From Agapetus fuscipes (lineage: Eukaryota; Arthropoda; Insecta; Trichoptera; Glossosomatidae): a DNA stretch of 64,000 nucleotides. This document shows positions 1 through 10,119 of the stretch, piece by piece; position 1 is the first letter of the stretch, and each line of letters opens with the position of its first letter. The translations under genes and the position numbers were made by a program. The stretch is from positions 21,228,506 through 21,292,505 of the forward strand of contig OX637337.1 of NCBI GenBank assembly GCA_951799405.1, in the 5' to 3' direction. Under the pieces are notes generated by a model, which worked only from the letters and a program-made list of their open reading frames with translations, had not been told where the DNA came from and searched no databases.

Positions 1-190
1 CCTTAAAGGTCGTTTGAACAAACTGTCATGTAACCAAATTGCCTGTGACCGATGTGTCTGAGGACGAGTTATCTGTGGACGCGTTGAATGTATGTAATTG
101 ACCGAAAAGACGTGTGTACGACCTGGCGTGAGACCGATATGTCAGTGTACCAGCTGTCTGTCGACGAGTTATCTTCGAGCAATTAGTTGT
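1..190. repeat. Short-phrase repeat, one arm of a TIR family
   Basis: The stretch is made of loosely repeated phrases such as GACCGATGTGTCTG and GACGAGTTATCTGT. The same phrases in the same order occur at 36470-36570, where they form one arm of an inverted pair (36230-36570). This looks like a single arm cut by the window edge or by decay. No coding potential was seen. Confidence 0.6.
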
Positions 191-524
191 GACAAGACGA
201 TTCTGTACCCAGAGTATAGCACTTTAAAAAAAATGTATGCAAAGTAAGGCAACGCCTCTAGTGCGCGTTGAAGCTTTAATTCGATGTTGGAAAACTCTGC
301 GGAGTAAGTATAAATACTTGAGGAATAGTTACGAGGTTTGCATGTGAGCTTCTATCGTACTATACACCAACGCCTGTCAATGTAATCCTTGGATGGTTTT
401 TGAAAAGAACCCTGGATACTTTGTATATATACATACGTATTCGGAGGAAGCAGCCAAGTTGAAGATTCAAAAGTGGATGGATTAAAAAAACGCAACCAAG
501 GTATACATTAAAAAACATTGTGAA
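191..524. other. Unannotated AT-rich spacer
   Basis: No gene, conserved motif or repeat copy was recognised here. Confidence 0.5.
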
Positions 525-730
525 GAGGAATGCAATTCACCAACCTATTTTGTCTGGCCAGCTTTCTTCATGCGAAAGCAGAAGCTTGTGTGCATGCAAT
601 CTGTTGAACCAGGGTCGAAGTTATGGTCAAATGAGCCAGACGTGATTTGATCCAACGTTGCTCTGTTCCAAATACGCTAGTCGAACATACGACTTGAACC
701 CCTTGGCCATAACACTGACTTATAGTGTAG
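525..730 (-). repeat. tRNA-derived SINE, family 2 (degenerate)
   Basis: The phrase GGAATGCAATTCACCAACCTA and a later TGTTGAACCAGGGTC are shared with 56688-56930. The better copy there carries minus-strand A-box-like (TATAGCCGAGGGG) and B-box-like (GTTCGATCCCC) sequences. In this copy the B box is worn to GGTTCAAGTC. Family membership rests on the shared blocks; the boundaries are approximate. Confidence 0.5.
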
Positions 731-744
731 CTTCTTACGGCGAT

Positions 745-1025
745 TCGAGAACGTATTTATTTGTACGAATAAAAGGACCGGCCTTACACGCTAACCACTC
801 CAGTTGAAGCGGGGGTTTCCAAGCTCTCGAGGGCGCCAGTTCTAATTTATTGTGAAGGCTTAGCGAACCCTGCCGGTATTTTATTTTTGGTTTGAAATCA
901 ACACCGAAATCTATATGAAGAAGAAGAAGAAGCATTTTTGATTTTGTTATAATTTTCCGCCAGTATTTGAACTCACTACCTTCATTACTACTTCACTGAA
1001 GCGTTACCATCAGACTAAAGACTAG
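745..1025 (-). repeat. tRNA-derived SINE, family 1 (degenerate copy)
   Basis: The body matches 32170-32460 and 36960-37130: a GGTTTCCAAGCTCTCGAGG-type block, then a TTGTGAAGGCTTAGCGAACC-type block, then CCTTGCCGGTATTTTATTT. At the far end, read on the minus strand, a TAGTCTGATGG A box and a GAGTTCAAATAC B box resemble a tRNA promoter. The copy is more diverged than the one at 32170. It is not a functional tRNA gene. Confidence 0.55.
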
Positions 1026-1186
1026 CTAAAAATGTCCTCTTGAAATTACTAAGAATACACATTCATTCGAGTCCCAGCATTCATTTTAGAAATGAAAAAA
1101 AAAACAAAATTGTAAGGCTTGTTTCGGTAACTCTTATAAATTGCTACCTTAAAGGTGAAACTGAACAAGCGCTGATTCACTATAAT

Positions 1187-1705
1187 CTATAATAATCTAT
1201 AATCTAAGTTGCAAGGATATATTCATTTAAAGCTCTCAGATGTATGCCCACAAACCAACAAGTGTAGTTCGCGCTTACAAATGCTGAATGTGTACTTACA
1301 AATAAAATCCAAACCTCAAATGAACATAAGCCCCACAACTTTTGCCGACCTTCCCTGAAACAGGGGTGACATTGGCAAAGTGAACCATTTTTTACAGTAT
1401 GGGTGGTCAGCCTCATACCAACCTATAAGTCAAGGAATATGAATAATAAATTACATTTAAATATAAAAAAGAACAAAACCTTACAAAGAAATCTATACAA
1501 AAAAAGTCAAAAATTTCCTATGCAAAAAAAAAAAAAAAAAAAATGTAGCAAATGAATACACCAACATTAGAAATCAACATTGCAGATTAGCCGCCACTTC
1601 TTCCTGTCCTTGCATACTTCTTTCATTTCATCCAGAGTCATAACCTTTTTCATACAAGTCCTCCTTTTATTATGACTCTGGATATCCCATTCATTCGCTG
1701 ATTTG
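1187..1705 (-). pseudogene. 5'-truncated RTE (family 1): ORF C-terminus and 3' UTR
   Basis: Read on the minus strand, 1702-1567 encodes the last ~45 residues of the RTE ORF found complete at 38397-40796 (MKKVMTLDEMKEVCKDRKKW), ending at a TAA. It is followed by the same 3' UTR and a TAGATTATAGATTATAG tail at 1187-1205. The 3' UTR matches 38030-38396 almost base for base. This is a typical dead-on-arrival LINE insertion, truncated at its 5' end near 1705. Confidence 0.8.
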
Positions 1706-1725
1706 ACAAATTGTGGATATAACGT

Positions 1726-2180
1726 TTTATTGGGAGAAAATCCTCATAGTACGTGAACTAATTACAAGGAAGTGCTCTTGAAAAACTTTTAAACAACACA
1801 ATTTTCATTTTTCTTTAGGGGTGTCTTTCATAGAAAATAGTGGAAAAAGTGCACTTATCTGAGAAACTTACGTTAGCTTAATGTATCACTTATTCAGTTT
1901 TACATTTAAAGTGTCGAAATATTGCTTAGCTTCGAAGGGTTCACCTGAAATTTAAATTTCGGTTCTATGAAATTTGTGTTAAAATGTCTAGTATTTTTTT
2001 ACAGAACGGAATAGTAAGTGCTTCATTAATACTCGGGAAAGGAGAGGGAATGCAATTAAAAATATCTCCTCTAGCACCCCTTCCTCCCTATAACGTAGTG
2101 TTTGTCAAACTTTTTTTACTTCATCGGATTCTTATGAATATGATTTGTTCTGTGAATAACAAAGAAAAACACCGTTAATC
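1726..2180. other. Unannotated AT-rich spacer
   Basis: No convincing gene or repeat was seen. A 64-codon open frame at 1984-2178 has no recognisable features and looks like chance. Confidence 0.5.
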
Positions 2181-2184
2181 TACA

Positions 2185-2620
2185 AAGATAAGATATCTTG
2201 TGGCACACAACTGACACTTTAGTTGCCACATATCTGTTGTTATGCAATTCGGAGATATCTTCAAGCATACACCCATTTTTTTCTCAATCTCGCATTTATT
2301 TTAGAAGCATTATTGTGATATATTGTAGCAATTTTTTTATGTGTGCTAGAAGGAAAATCGCAATGTGTGCAAAAAGGTATCCGAGATATTTAGTGGCACA
2401 CATCTGATACTTCTTGCAGGTCCATTTGACACTTTAGATATCTTATAGCACACATTTCTTTTGACAAATATATGATATACGAGTATCTCATGGCACACAT
2501 ATGACAACACTTGAAGTCACATTTGACACATTTTTTAGCATGCACATACCACTTTTTTGGCACAAATTTGCCACATTTTTAAAGTTATTTTATGCCACAG
2601 CTCACACTTTGACAGGAACT
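2185..2620 (+). repeat. Irregular degenerate repeat of a GGCACACA-type motif
   Basis: The motif (G)ATATCTTRTGGCACACA followed by a TGACA element recurs near 2191, 2386, 2433 and 2484, and in worn form near 2553-2600 (GGCACAAATTTGCCAC). Spacing is irregular (about 50-200 bases), so this is not a clean satellite. Several copies end in TGACACTTT or TGACACATT. No function is recognised. Confidence 0.5.
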
Positions 2621-2624
2621 GTCC

Positions 2625-3355
2625 CAACCTTCCTTACCCTGAACTGGGCAACCAGACCTTTATGAGAGAATAAATGTTTCCCTCTAATGTTACATTTTTC
2701 TTCTTTACTTTATGTGTGAAGGGAAAATGGATTTTCACCCCCGAATTGCGTCTTTACAAAATTGTACACAAGTGAATGAAATGAATAAAAACACATTTCC
2801 AATTTTTGTTACAAATTGTAACATTTAGTTTTTTAAGTCATCACCGTATCTTTATTAAGAGTTATATTCTTACAATTAAACAATTTGGCATAATTTAAAT
2901 TAATTTTAAACATCAAAAGATAATATTTTTACGTAGGTACTTTTGTTGAAATGAAGATTCCGTGCATATGTATTGTGAACAGAGTATACATTGATTTGTT
3001 TTTGAAGATTTTTTTTCGTGCCGTGTAATTCACACTAGCAGCTTATCCTTTTCTATCCGTGCATTTTTTAAAACTTTTTTTGTTAGTAAATTCCCAAAAT
3101 GTTATTACCTTCCAACCACAATGCACAGGGCAGTGACCTATTAAAAATAATAAATATAAATAAATACAATTGAGCTTTCTAAATTTGGCACATACAAAAA
3201 CTATGTAACTTAAATGTATTCGACAAGACATTATATTTTTCAGTCGATTGCTTTAATTTTTTGGCACAAATTATTTAAGGGCCCATGCGATTGATTTATT
3301 TGAAAGAGACTGACATCTATCGGAATTCTTTGAAGGCTTTTTTAAAAAAGGATTT
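2625..3355. other. Unannotated AT-rich spacer
   Basis: Only short chance open frames and homopolymer runs were seen. Confidence 0.5.
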
Positions 3356-5124
3356 CCATATTATTCTGTTTTTACTTTATAGCAGTCCGAAGGACTGTTA
3401 TAAAGTATTGTATTCGTCCGAAAAATTTTTTTTGAGGTTTCAACGGAAATGAGTTGTCCTGCACCAAGACATGCAAAAAAACCTAATTTGTCGAACCTGT
3501 CCGTCCGTCCGTATGGATGTATGTATGTGTGTATGTCCCAGCCGGAACTACTGATCGCAGAGACACCAATTTTTGAGTTTAGAGAATTGACAACCACAGA
3601 TTTTGATGGGCCGACTTGCATGGCACCAACCTGAAAATTCAAGATGGCTGCCATACAAAAAAAACATAAAATTGCACTTTTCTCAAAAACGGCTTCAACG
3701 ATTTTCTTTAAAATTTCAGTGTGGTCGTTGCTTAAATTGTCACTTAGAAAAATAGTTATGGCAACACTCTTGCCAATCTGCGTCTATGGGTTGCCATATG
3801 AAAAAAAAAAACGATTGTGATTTTCTCGGAAATGGCTGAGTTGACTAAAAAATAATGTTCTGTAATATTACGCGCAATATTAATTTCTACAAAAAACTGA
3901 ACAACACTTTTTAAAAAAAATGACCTAAAGTACCCTTTACACGATCTCAAATTTTTTATCGTAAATATTAAAAAGGCTCATAAAAACATGATTTTTTAAA
4001 ACTTGTTTTAAGTTCACAAGAAAGAAAAAATTATATACTTCTTTGCAAAAAATTTTTTTTTTCACTATTTGGAGAATTCAAGATGGCTTCCGAAGAGCTA
4101 AATATTTCAAATGCAATTTTCTCAAAAACGGCTGCAACAATTTTTTTTCAATTTTCAGTATGCAAGTTCCTTGATACATTCTTATCAAATTTGTTTATGG
4201 TAACATTCTTGCTTATCTGCGTCTATGAGTTGCGATATGAAAAAAATAAACAATTGTGATTTTCTCAGAATTGAAAGCGTTGACAAAAGAATAATGTTCT
4301 ACAATATTATACATCACACAAAATTCTACAAAAATATAAAATAAAAATTTTGAAAAAAATAATATAAAGCGCCGTTTACATGATATCCAAAATTGAAATT
4401 AAAAGGCTACAACAACCCATCAGAACGCAAAAAACTTTTATATTTCTTAACTTAAGCAAAAAGAACTCTTTAATCACTATAATTCATAATGAAACATTTT
4501 TCAAATTTTAAATAATTCAAGATGGCTTCCTAACAGCTGAAAGTTTCAAATGAGATTTGCTCAAAAACGGCTCCTACGATTTTCTTGGATTTTTTTTGCA
4601 TAATCGTCATTAGTATTTTATTTTTATTTTAAGAAGAATAAACGGCTATATAGCCTTTTACAACATTGCGATAAATATAAATATGTAGGTACATAAGTTG
4701 GTACTGTATCTATAGGTATAAAACTAATATCTTAAAATATAACACAAATAAATGACACATAAATAATATACAAAGATGTAAATATACGATGGTTATAAAG
4801 CAATCGAACTAACAATTTAAAAAGAATAACAATAAACTTTAAAAATAATAATGCAAAAACCATAAACCAGTGTAAGCAATTGTTGTATACAAAAATTGTT
4901 GTAATAAACAACAAATCTTCATTATTTGATCAGGGTTGTCACAACATAATAAACTAAATCAGGTGTAAAATTTGCTAAAATTAATAGAATAAACAAAAGA
5001 TCATTTAAAATTTCAAGGATTTTTTTATAAAAAAAAAAGATTTCATACAATGCAATACAACATACAATTTACAATGTGTTGTGCAAAGAAAGAAAGAAGA
5101 TGTGAAACTAAAGGTACAAAAAAA

Positions 5125-5192
5125 ATGTGTTGAGATGGCTTGGGCCTGCGGAAAGAATGGATGATGAGAGACCGACAAAATGCGGATACCTA
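5125..5192 (+). pseudogene. RTE ORF fragment (~20 codons)
   Basis: The frame starting at 5127 reads MLRWLGPAERMDDERPTK, closely matching the conserved MLRWFGHMERMSDERLTK segment of the RTE ORF at 38397-40796. The fragment lacks neighbouring RTE sequence on both sides and runs into a T tract. It lies in the insertion that interrupts the fold-back arm. Confidence 0.6.
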
Positions 5193-5217
5193 CATACTAT
5201 TTTTTTTTTTTTTAAAT

Positions 5218-5465
5218 GTATAGAATCCCGTGGAGAAAATATCAACCTCCAGCTTGTTCGCCTCCCTGGGCAGTCGCTGAAAAGGCGAGTAATAATGGTA
5301 GTTCACGGCACAGTCTGCCACATCAAAAGTATCCACGTTACGCGTGTTCCTTATTGGGACACGGAAATTAATTTTTGATAGGAGTTGGGGTGCGTCGGTC
5401 AAGCCATTAATGAGTTTGTATAGAAAAACCATGTCAGCAGCACTTCTCCGAGCCGAGAGCGGTGC
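5218..5465 (-). pseudogene. Jockey/CR1-like LINE, C-terminal fragment
   Basis: The minus-strand frame contains FLYKLINGLTDAPQLLSKIN and then VPIRNTRNVDTFDV. This is the pattern of the tail downstream of the reverse transcriptase domain in jockey- and CR1-type non-LTR retrotransposons. A related tail is at 18925-19170. The reverse transcriptase domain itself is absent, and the upstream edge runs into other sequence, so this is a truncated relic. Confidence 0.6.
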
Positions 5466-6649
5466 AAGTTTATTGCTATGTAAGTATAGTGCTATGTAAC
5501 AACAATAACCATTGCCTCATAATTTTCTTTGTTTTGGGGGTTGCCATACAAGAGAAATAAATAAATTAAAAAGTCTCGGCAGAGAAAGGGTTAACTAAAA
5601 AATAATGTCGTACAATTTAAAAGCTTTTATATATACCTACATACATGAATCATTACTTTTTTCAAAAAAATATTATTAAGTATAGCCACCATACAAAGTG
5701 ACAAATTTCCATACAAAAAATAATTATAATATTTTTTGGAACAAAACGTCTAATACCCATAAATAAACCTACATAACAATTTGCTTAAACTAAAGCTAGG
5801 GAACAACAATAACCATTGCCTCATAATACTCTTGGTTTTGGGGGTTGCACTACAAGAGAAAACAATAATTTAAAAATTCTCGGCAGAGAACGAGTTAATT
5901 ACAAAATAATGTTTTACAATTGAAAAGCTCTTATATATACCTACAAATATTTATCATTACTTTTTACAAAAAAATATTATAAAGTGTAGCCACCATACAA
6001 AGTGACAAATTTCCATACAAGAAATGATAGTAATATTTTGGGTAGCAAAACGTCTAACACCCATAAATAAACCTACATAACAGTTCACCCAATAAAGTGC
6101 TATCTAACAACAAGAACCATTGCCTCATAATACTCTTTGTTTTGGGGGTTTCGATACAAGAGAAAACAATCATTTAAAATTTCTCGGTAGAGAACAGGTT
6201 AACTAAAAAATAATGTTCTTCAATTGAAAAGCTATTAAATATACCTACATACACTAATCATTACTTTTTTCAAATAAACATTATAAAGTGTAGCCACCAT
6301 ACAAAGTGACAAATTTCCATACAAAAAATAATTGTAATATTCTTGGTACTAAAACGCCTAATATAAAATACTAGGCTACGAGTCTTGAAATCTAGTAAGT
6401 AGTACCCATATAATAATCAATCATAACTTTCCAAAATATCAATGAAAAGTATACCCACCAAACAAAGTGTTAGTTTTGATACAAATGGGATCAATGATAA
6501 TAGTGCAAAAAGACGATTACTTAAATAGATTAGCTTCATTACTTACACACAACTAATTTTTTTGTTTTGAAAATTGACTATGACTTAACATGACCGTATT
6601 TTATGCTATAAAGTCATGTGCAGTCCACTGTACAATTTTTTTGTTTATC

Positions 6650-7120
6650 ATTTTGCCTTTCGTCACCTCAGGCCTTACTGCTTACTCTAAATATGTATCA
6701 GTTTTTTAGTTAATATTTCAGTCGGAAAAATTCAACATGTCATCTTGTAGATGAAATTCAAACTTGAAATTTTGTATGAAAATTTTGAGCTTTATCTAAA
6801 GTAGGTACTGTAGATAGCAGTTTTCTTCAGAATTAATAAATAAAATTAGGCCTTAAAAAATGTTTGGTAAGTAGTAGGTACATAAAATATCTGTAATTGT
6901 AACTTAACACGTAACTCAACTTTCTAAGCCATCGAGTGCGTAATTTATGAGCTCGTATAGAATCAAATGTGGCCATTTAGGAAATTTTCGAAAATGCAGT
7001 CAATATTTGGAAACAAAAAATTACATTTTCTTTTTTTTCCTATATTTTTTTCGAAATGAATCTTAGATTGCCGAATTTGGTTCTATAGACCTCATAAATA
7101 TAAATCAAAAGATCATCATG
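6650..7120. other. Fold-back core, left unique part
   Basis: This begins the interior of the fold-back unit. It is AT-rich, with no coding or repeat signal recognised before the RTE-tailed repeat at 7124. Confidence 0.5.
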
Positions 7121-7123
7121 ACA

Positions 7124-7382
7124 TTCCTTGACTTATAGGTTGGTATGAGGCTGACCACCCATACTGTAAAAAATGGTTCACTTTGCCAATGTTACCCCTG
7201 TTTCAGGGAAGGTCGGCAAAAGTTGTGGGGCTAATGTTCATTTGAGGTTTGGATTTTATTTGTAAGTACACATTCAGCATTTGTAAGCGCGAACTACACT
7301 TGTTGGTTTGTGGGCTTACATCTGAGAGCTTTAAATGAATATATCCTTGCAACTTAGATTATAGATTATAGATTATAGATCA
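7124..7382 (+). repeat. Short RTE-tailed repeat (SINE-like)
   Basis: It opens with CCTTGACTTATAGGTTGGTA and ends in a TTAGATTATAGATTATAGAT tail. The body is nearly identical to the 3' UTR of the RTE at 38030-40805. It is either an extreme 5' truncation of that RTE or a SINE that shares its 3' end for mobilisation. More than fifteen relatives occur in the window. Confidence 0.75.
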
Positions 7383-7433
7383 TCAACATCCAAATCAGTA
7401 TACAAATGCGTATATTACTATTATTATTTTATT

Positions 7434-7698
7434 ATTCCTTGACTGATAGGTTGGTATGCGGCTGACCACCCATACTGTACAAAATGGTTCACTTTACCAA
7501 TGTCACCCCTGCTTCAGGGAAGGTCGGCAAGAGTTGCAGGGCTTATGTTTATTTGAGATTGGGTTTTTTATATTGTAGGTCCACATGCGGCATGTGTAAG
7601 CGCGAAATTATGCATGTCTGCTTGTGGGAATGCATTTAATATGAATCTCAAATGATACATATCTTTGCAGCTTAGATTTAGATTTAGATTTAGATCAT
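7434..7698 (+). repeat. Short RTE-tailed repeat (SINE-like), diverged copy
   Basis: Same family as 7124-7382, starting TTCCTTGACTGATAGGTTGG and ending TTAGATTTAGATTTAGAT. It belongs to a sub-branch with AAGTTGCAGGG-type changes and a different tail repeat. The two copies lie in tandem 50 bases apart. Confidence 0.7.
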
Positions 7699-7798
7699 CT
7701 TGTGTTTTCATAAATTTTCGCTAGAGGCGCCGTTCATGTTTTCATATAGGTATATTATATTCTAGTGATCGATGGCTAGGAAAGGTAAGTTACATGTT

Positions 7799-8136
7799 CA
7801 ATTCATACTCAAGGTACTGATAAATATACAATAAACAATTCATACTCAAGGTACTGATAAATATACAATAAACAATTCATACTCAAGGTACTGATAAATA
7901 TACAATAAACAATTCATACTCAAGGTACTGATAAATATACAATAAACAATTCATACTCAAGGTACTGATAAATATACAATTAACAATTCATACTCAAGGT
8001 ACTGATAAATATACAATAAACAATTCATACTCAAGGTACTGATAAATATACAATAAACAATTCATACTCAAGGTACTGATAAATATACAATAAACAATTC
8101 ATACTCAAGGTGCTGATACACAATAAACAATTCATA
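7799..8136 (+). repeat. 37-bp minisatellite, about nine copies
   Basis: The unit begins CAATTCATACTCAAGGTACT and repeats every 37 bases (for example 7799 and 7836). Copies are almost identical, with one base change near 7980 and a shortened last copy near 8110-8136. The homogeneity suggests recent expansion. It is in the fold-back core. Confidence 0.9.
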
Positions 8137-8439
8137 GTGACAAATCCTTTTCTATCATTGGCAACGCAGTCAATACATTTTTATTATAAAAACTTAACAC
8201 ACAATTTTAATAAATAAGTTTATTTTATCTATACATAGGATTATACAAATAATTCATCGGCAAATTGATCCATTATGATAAAAAATGTTCGACAGTAGCT
8301 TATGCTTAATTTTCATACAAATTTGTAACTTCGCGCAAGATAACTGAATGCATTTTTTTTTTAAAAGTCTTTAACTGTACATATAGTGAAACTTCTTAAA
8401 GTATTGTATTCGAAGGGGTTGCCTGTGGCGTGTCAAAAC

Positions 8440-8575
8440 ATATTTATGTTTGAAGATAAGGAAGCCGACCGCTTAACCCAAACACTTAACGGTTTCTCAG
8501 CTTAACACAATCACGGTTTTTTCAGCTTCAGAGGAGGCTGGTTCTCATTTTTTGTAAAGACTGACTAAGACTTTT
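8440..8575 (+). repeat. tRNA-derived SINE, family 1, partial
   Basis: Blocks resembling AGCTTCAGAGGAGGCTGGTTCTCATTTTTTGTAAAG match the body of the SINE at 32190-32280. The tRNA-like part is not recognisable. The flanking stretch 8137-8440 holds no recognisable feature. Confidence 0.4.
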
Positions 8576-8942
8576 TTTTTTTAATACTTAATTCAACAAT
8601 TCAAAATAATCAAATAACAATACATAATAAACATTCACCAGTTTATTAATCAATTCATTAAAATAACTTTTTTTTTTTTTTTAAACATGTATCACATCTT
8701 TCCCAATATTTAAATTTATTTCAAATTTATTTTTCATTAATAAATTTATCAGTCCATCAATTGTTTTTTTTTAAAAAAAACTTTACCTTCATATGTAATA
8801 CTTTGTTTAATTTATGTTTCATACCTTCATTCATGCAATGTTTCATAATTCATTCTTTCACTGATCACTTTTATATCAACTTTCACCGTATCATGCATCA
8901 CCTCAAATTTTTCATACACATGAAAATATGTTTTTTTTTTTT

Positions 8943-10087
8943 TTAATCTAATTTGATTATGTCCTTGATGTGATATTTATTTATAACATTTGTGTCTATA
9001 TCTTTTAATACATAGACTATCTTGCTAACTTTCTTTTCTATTCTGGCTTTGACAAATTTTGGAGCCAACTTTGTACAGAAGTATTTCCCTGCATTTGATT
9101 GTATGAAATTTTTACGCCATACAATATCCCCTTGATCATAGACACGATTTGATCTACCTTTATTATAATAATTTGCATTTTTATTATATGCATCCCATAA
9201 ATTTTCTGTTACAATTTTGTATAATGTGTTTAATTCCTTCATTTTATCTTTATGCATATCTCTATAATTATCTAAGTCTTCCTTTGATTCTATTTCATCA
9301 TTTACTATTTCACCATGAATTTCACCATTTAGTACAATTTCCCTACCTCTTGCTAATACATTAGGTGTGTATCCTGTTGCTAAATTGACTGTATTATTTA
9401 TTATGCTTTGTACTGAATCTAAGAAAATATCCCATTTTCTTTGTTCATTTTCAACAAAAATAGCTAATGTGTATCCTATTGTTCTATTATATGTCTCTAC
9501 ATTATTGCACATGGGAGTATATAAAGTTGTATAAAATATTTTCTGTACTCCATATGAGTACATAAAATCTTTAAATGCATTAGACTTTAAATTCTTTCCA
9601 TTATCTGTTATTATCGTTTGCGGTACTCCTTCTGTTAAAAATATTTTATTTTCTATTAATTTTACTATTTCTTCTGTAGTAGCTCTTCTTAAAGGAAATA
9701 ACCAACAATATTTGGTAAAAACATCTATTATTGATAATATATGTATATAGCCCGTACTTGATTTTGGTAATGGTCCTATCAAATCAATACTCAGCATTTT
9801 TAACGGTCTATCCACTCTTTTTCTATTTTCCATTTTTCCTGCTGGAGGTAAATTATTCGGCTTATACATTTTACATTTTTGACATTTATTTATAAAACTT
9901 TTTATATCTGCATACATATTTTTCCAATAGTAACATCTTGATATGTATTTATAAGTTTTAAAAATACCTACATGTCCATTATCATGATGATTCTTTATTA
10001 TAGTTAATCTATTGTCTATAATAGGTATCTCTTTCCAATTATATTCCTCTGTGAAAGGATTAACATCATTAATTAAAATACTTTTTT
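8943..10087 (-). pseudogene. Ty3 integrase (separated from pol by a frameshift)
   Basis: The methionine-started part is 324 residues (9917-8943), but the same frame reads further upstream to about 10087 and supplies the zinc-binding histidines (NHHDNGHVG) that pair with the CQKC cysteines. The catalytic triad is visible, counted from the internal methionine: D45 (LSIDLIG), D105 (ITDNGKN) and E141 (NNVETYN), a DD35E spacing. The usual YHPQ-NG-VER context is altered to YTPMCNNVETYN. The C-terminal part continues to a basic tail without a recognisable chromodomain. It would catalyse cDNA integration, but the break from pol near 10090-10120 suggests the copy is dead. Confidence 0.75.
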
Positions 10088-10119
10088 AACTTTGTTACAA
10101 TTCACTTGAGTTTTATTTT

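Larger units (their letters stand above)
3361..6650 (+). repeat. Fold-back element, left arm (tip to inner end)
   Basis: This is the left arm of a long inverted repeat whose partner is 14687-16795 on the opposite strand. The tip carries a small palindrome (CAGTCCGAAGGACTG), and the inner end is GCAGTCCACTGTACA near 6620-6640. The outer part has three ~430-base sub-repeats, each opening with AAGATGGCT-CC followed by CTCAAAAACGGCT. The inner part has three ~305-base sub-repeats around AACCATTGCCTCATAAT (near 5505, 5810, 6110). An unrelated ~860-base block (4616-5480) interrupts the junction between the two parts. No transposase-like ORF lies in the arm. Confidence 0.8.

Noticed and set aside
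3449..3654. Open frames in the fold-back tips on both strands
   Set aside because: They arise from simple GTCC/TATG repeats and do not extend or conserve between arms.
8140..8942. A 3' LTR for the Ty3 element
   Set aside because: Neither TGTAACGAGATGG nor the CCTCACA end could be found in either orientation; the stretch is T-rich low-complexity DNA.
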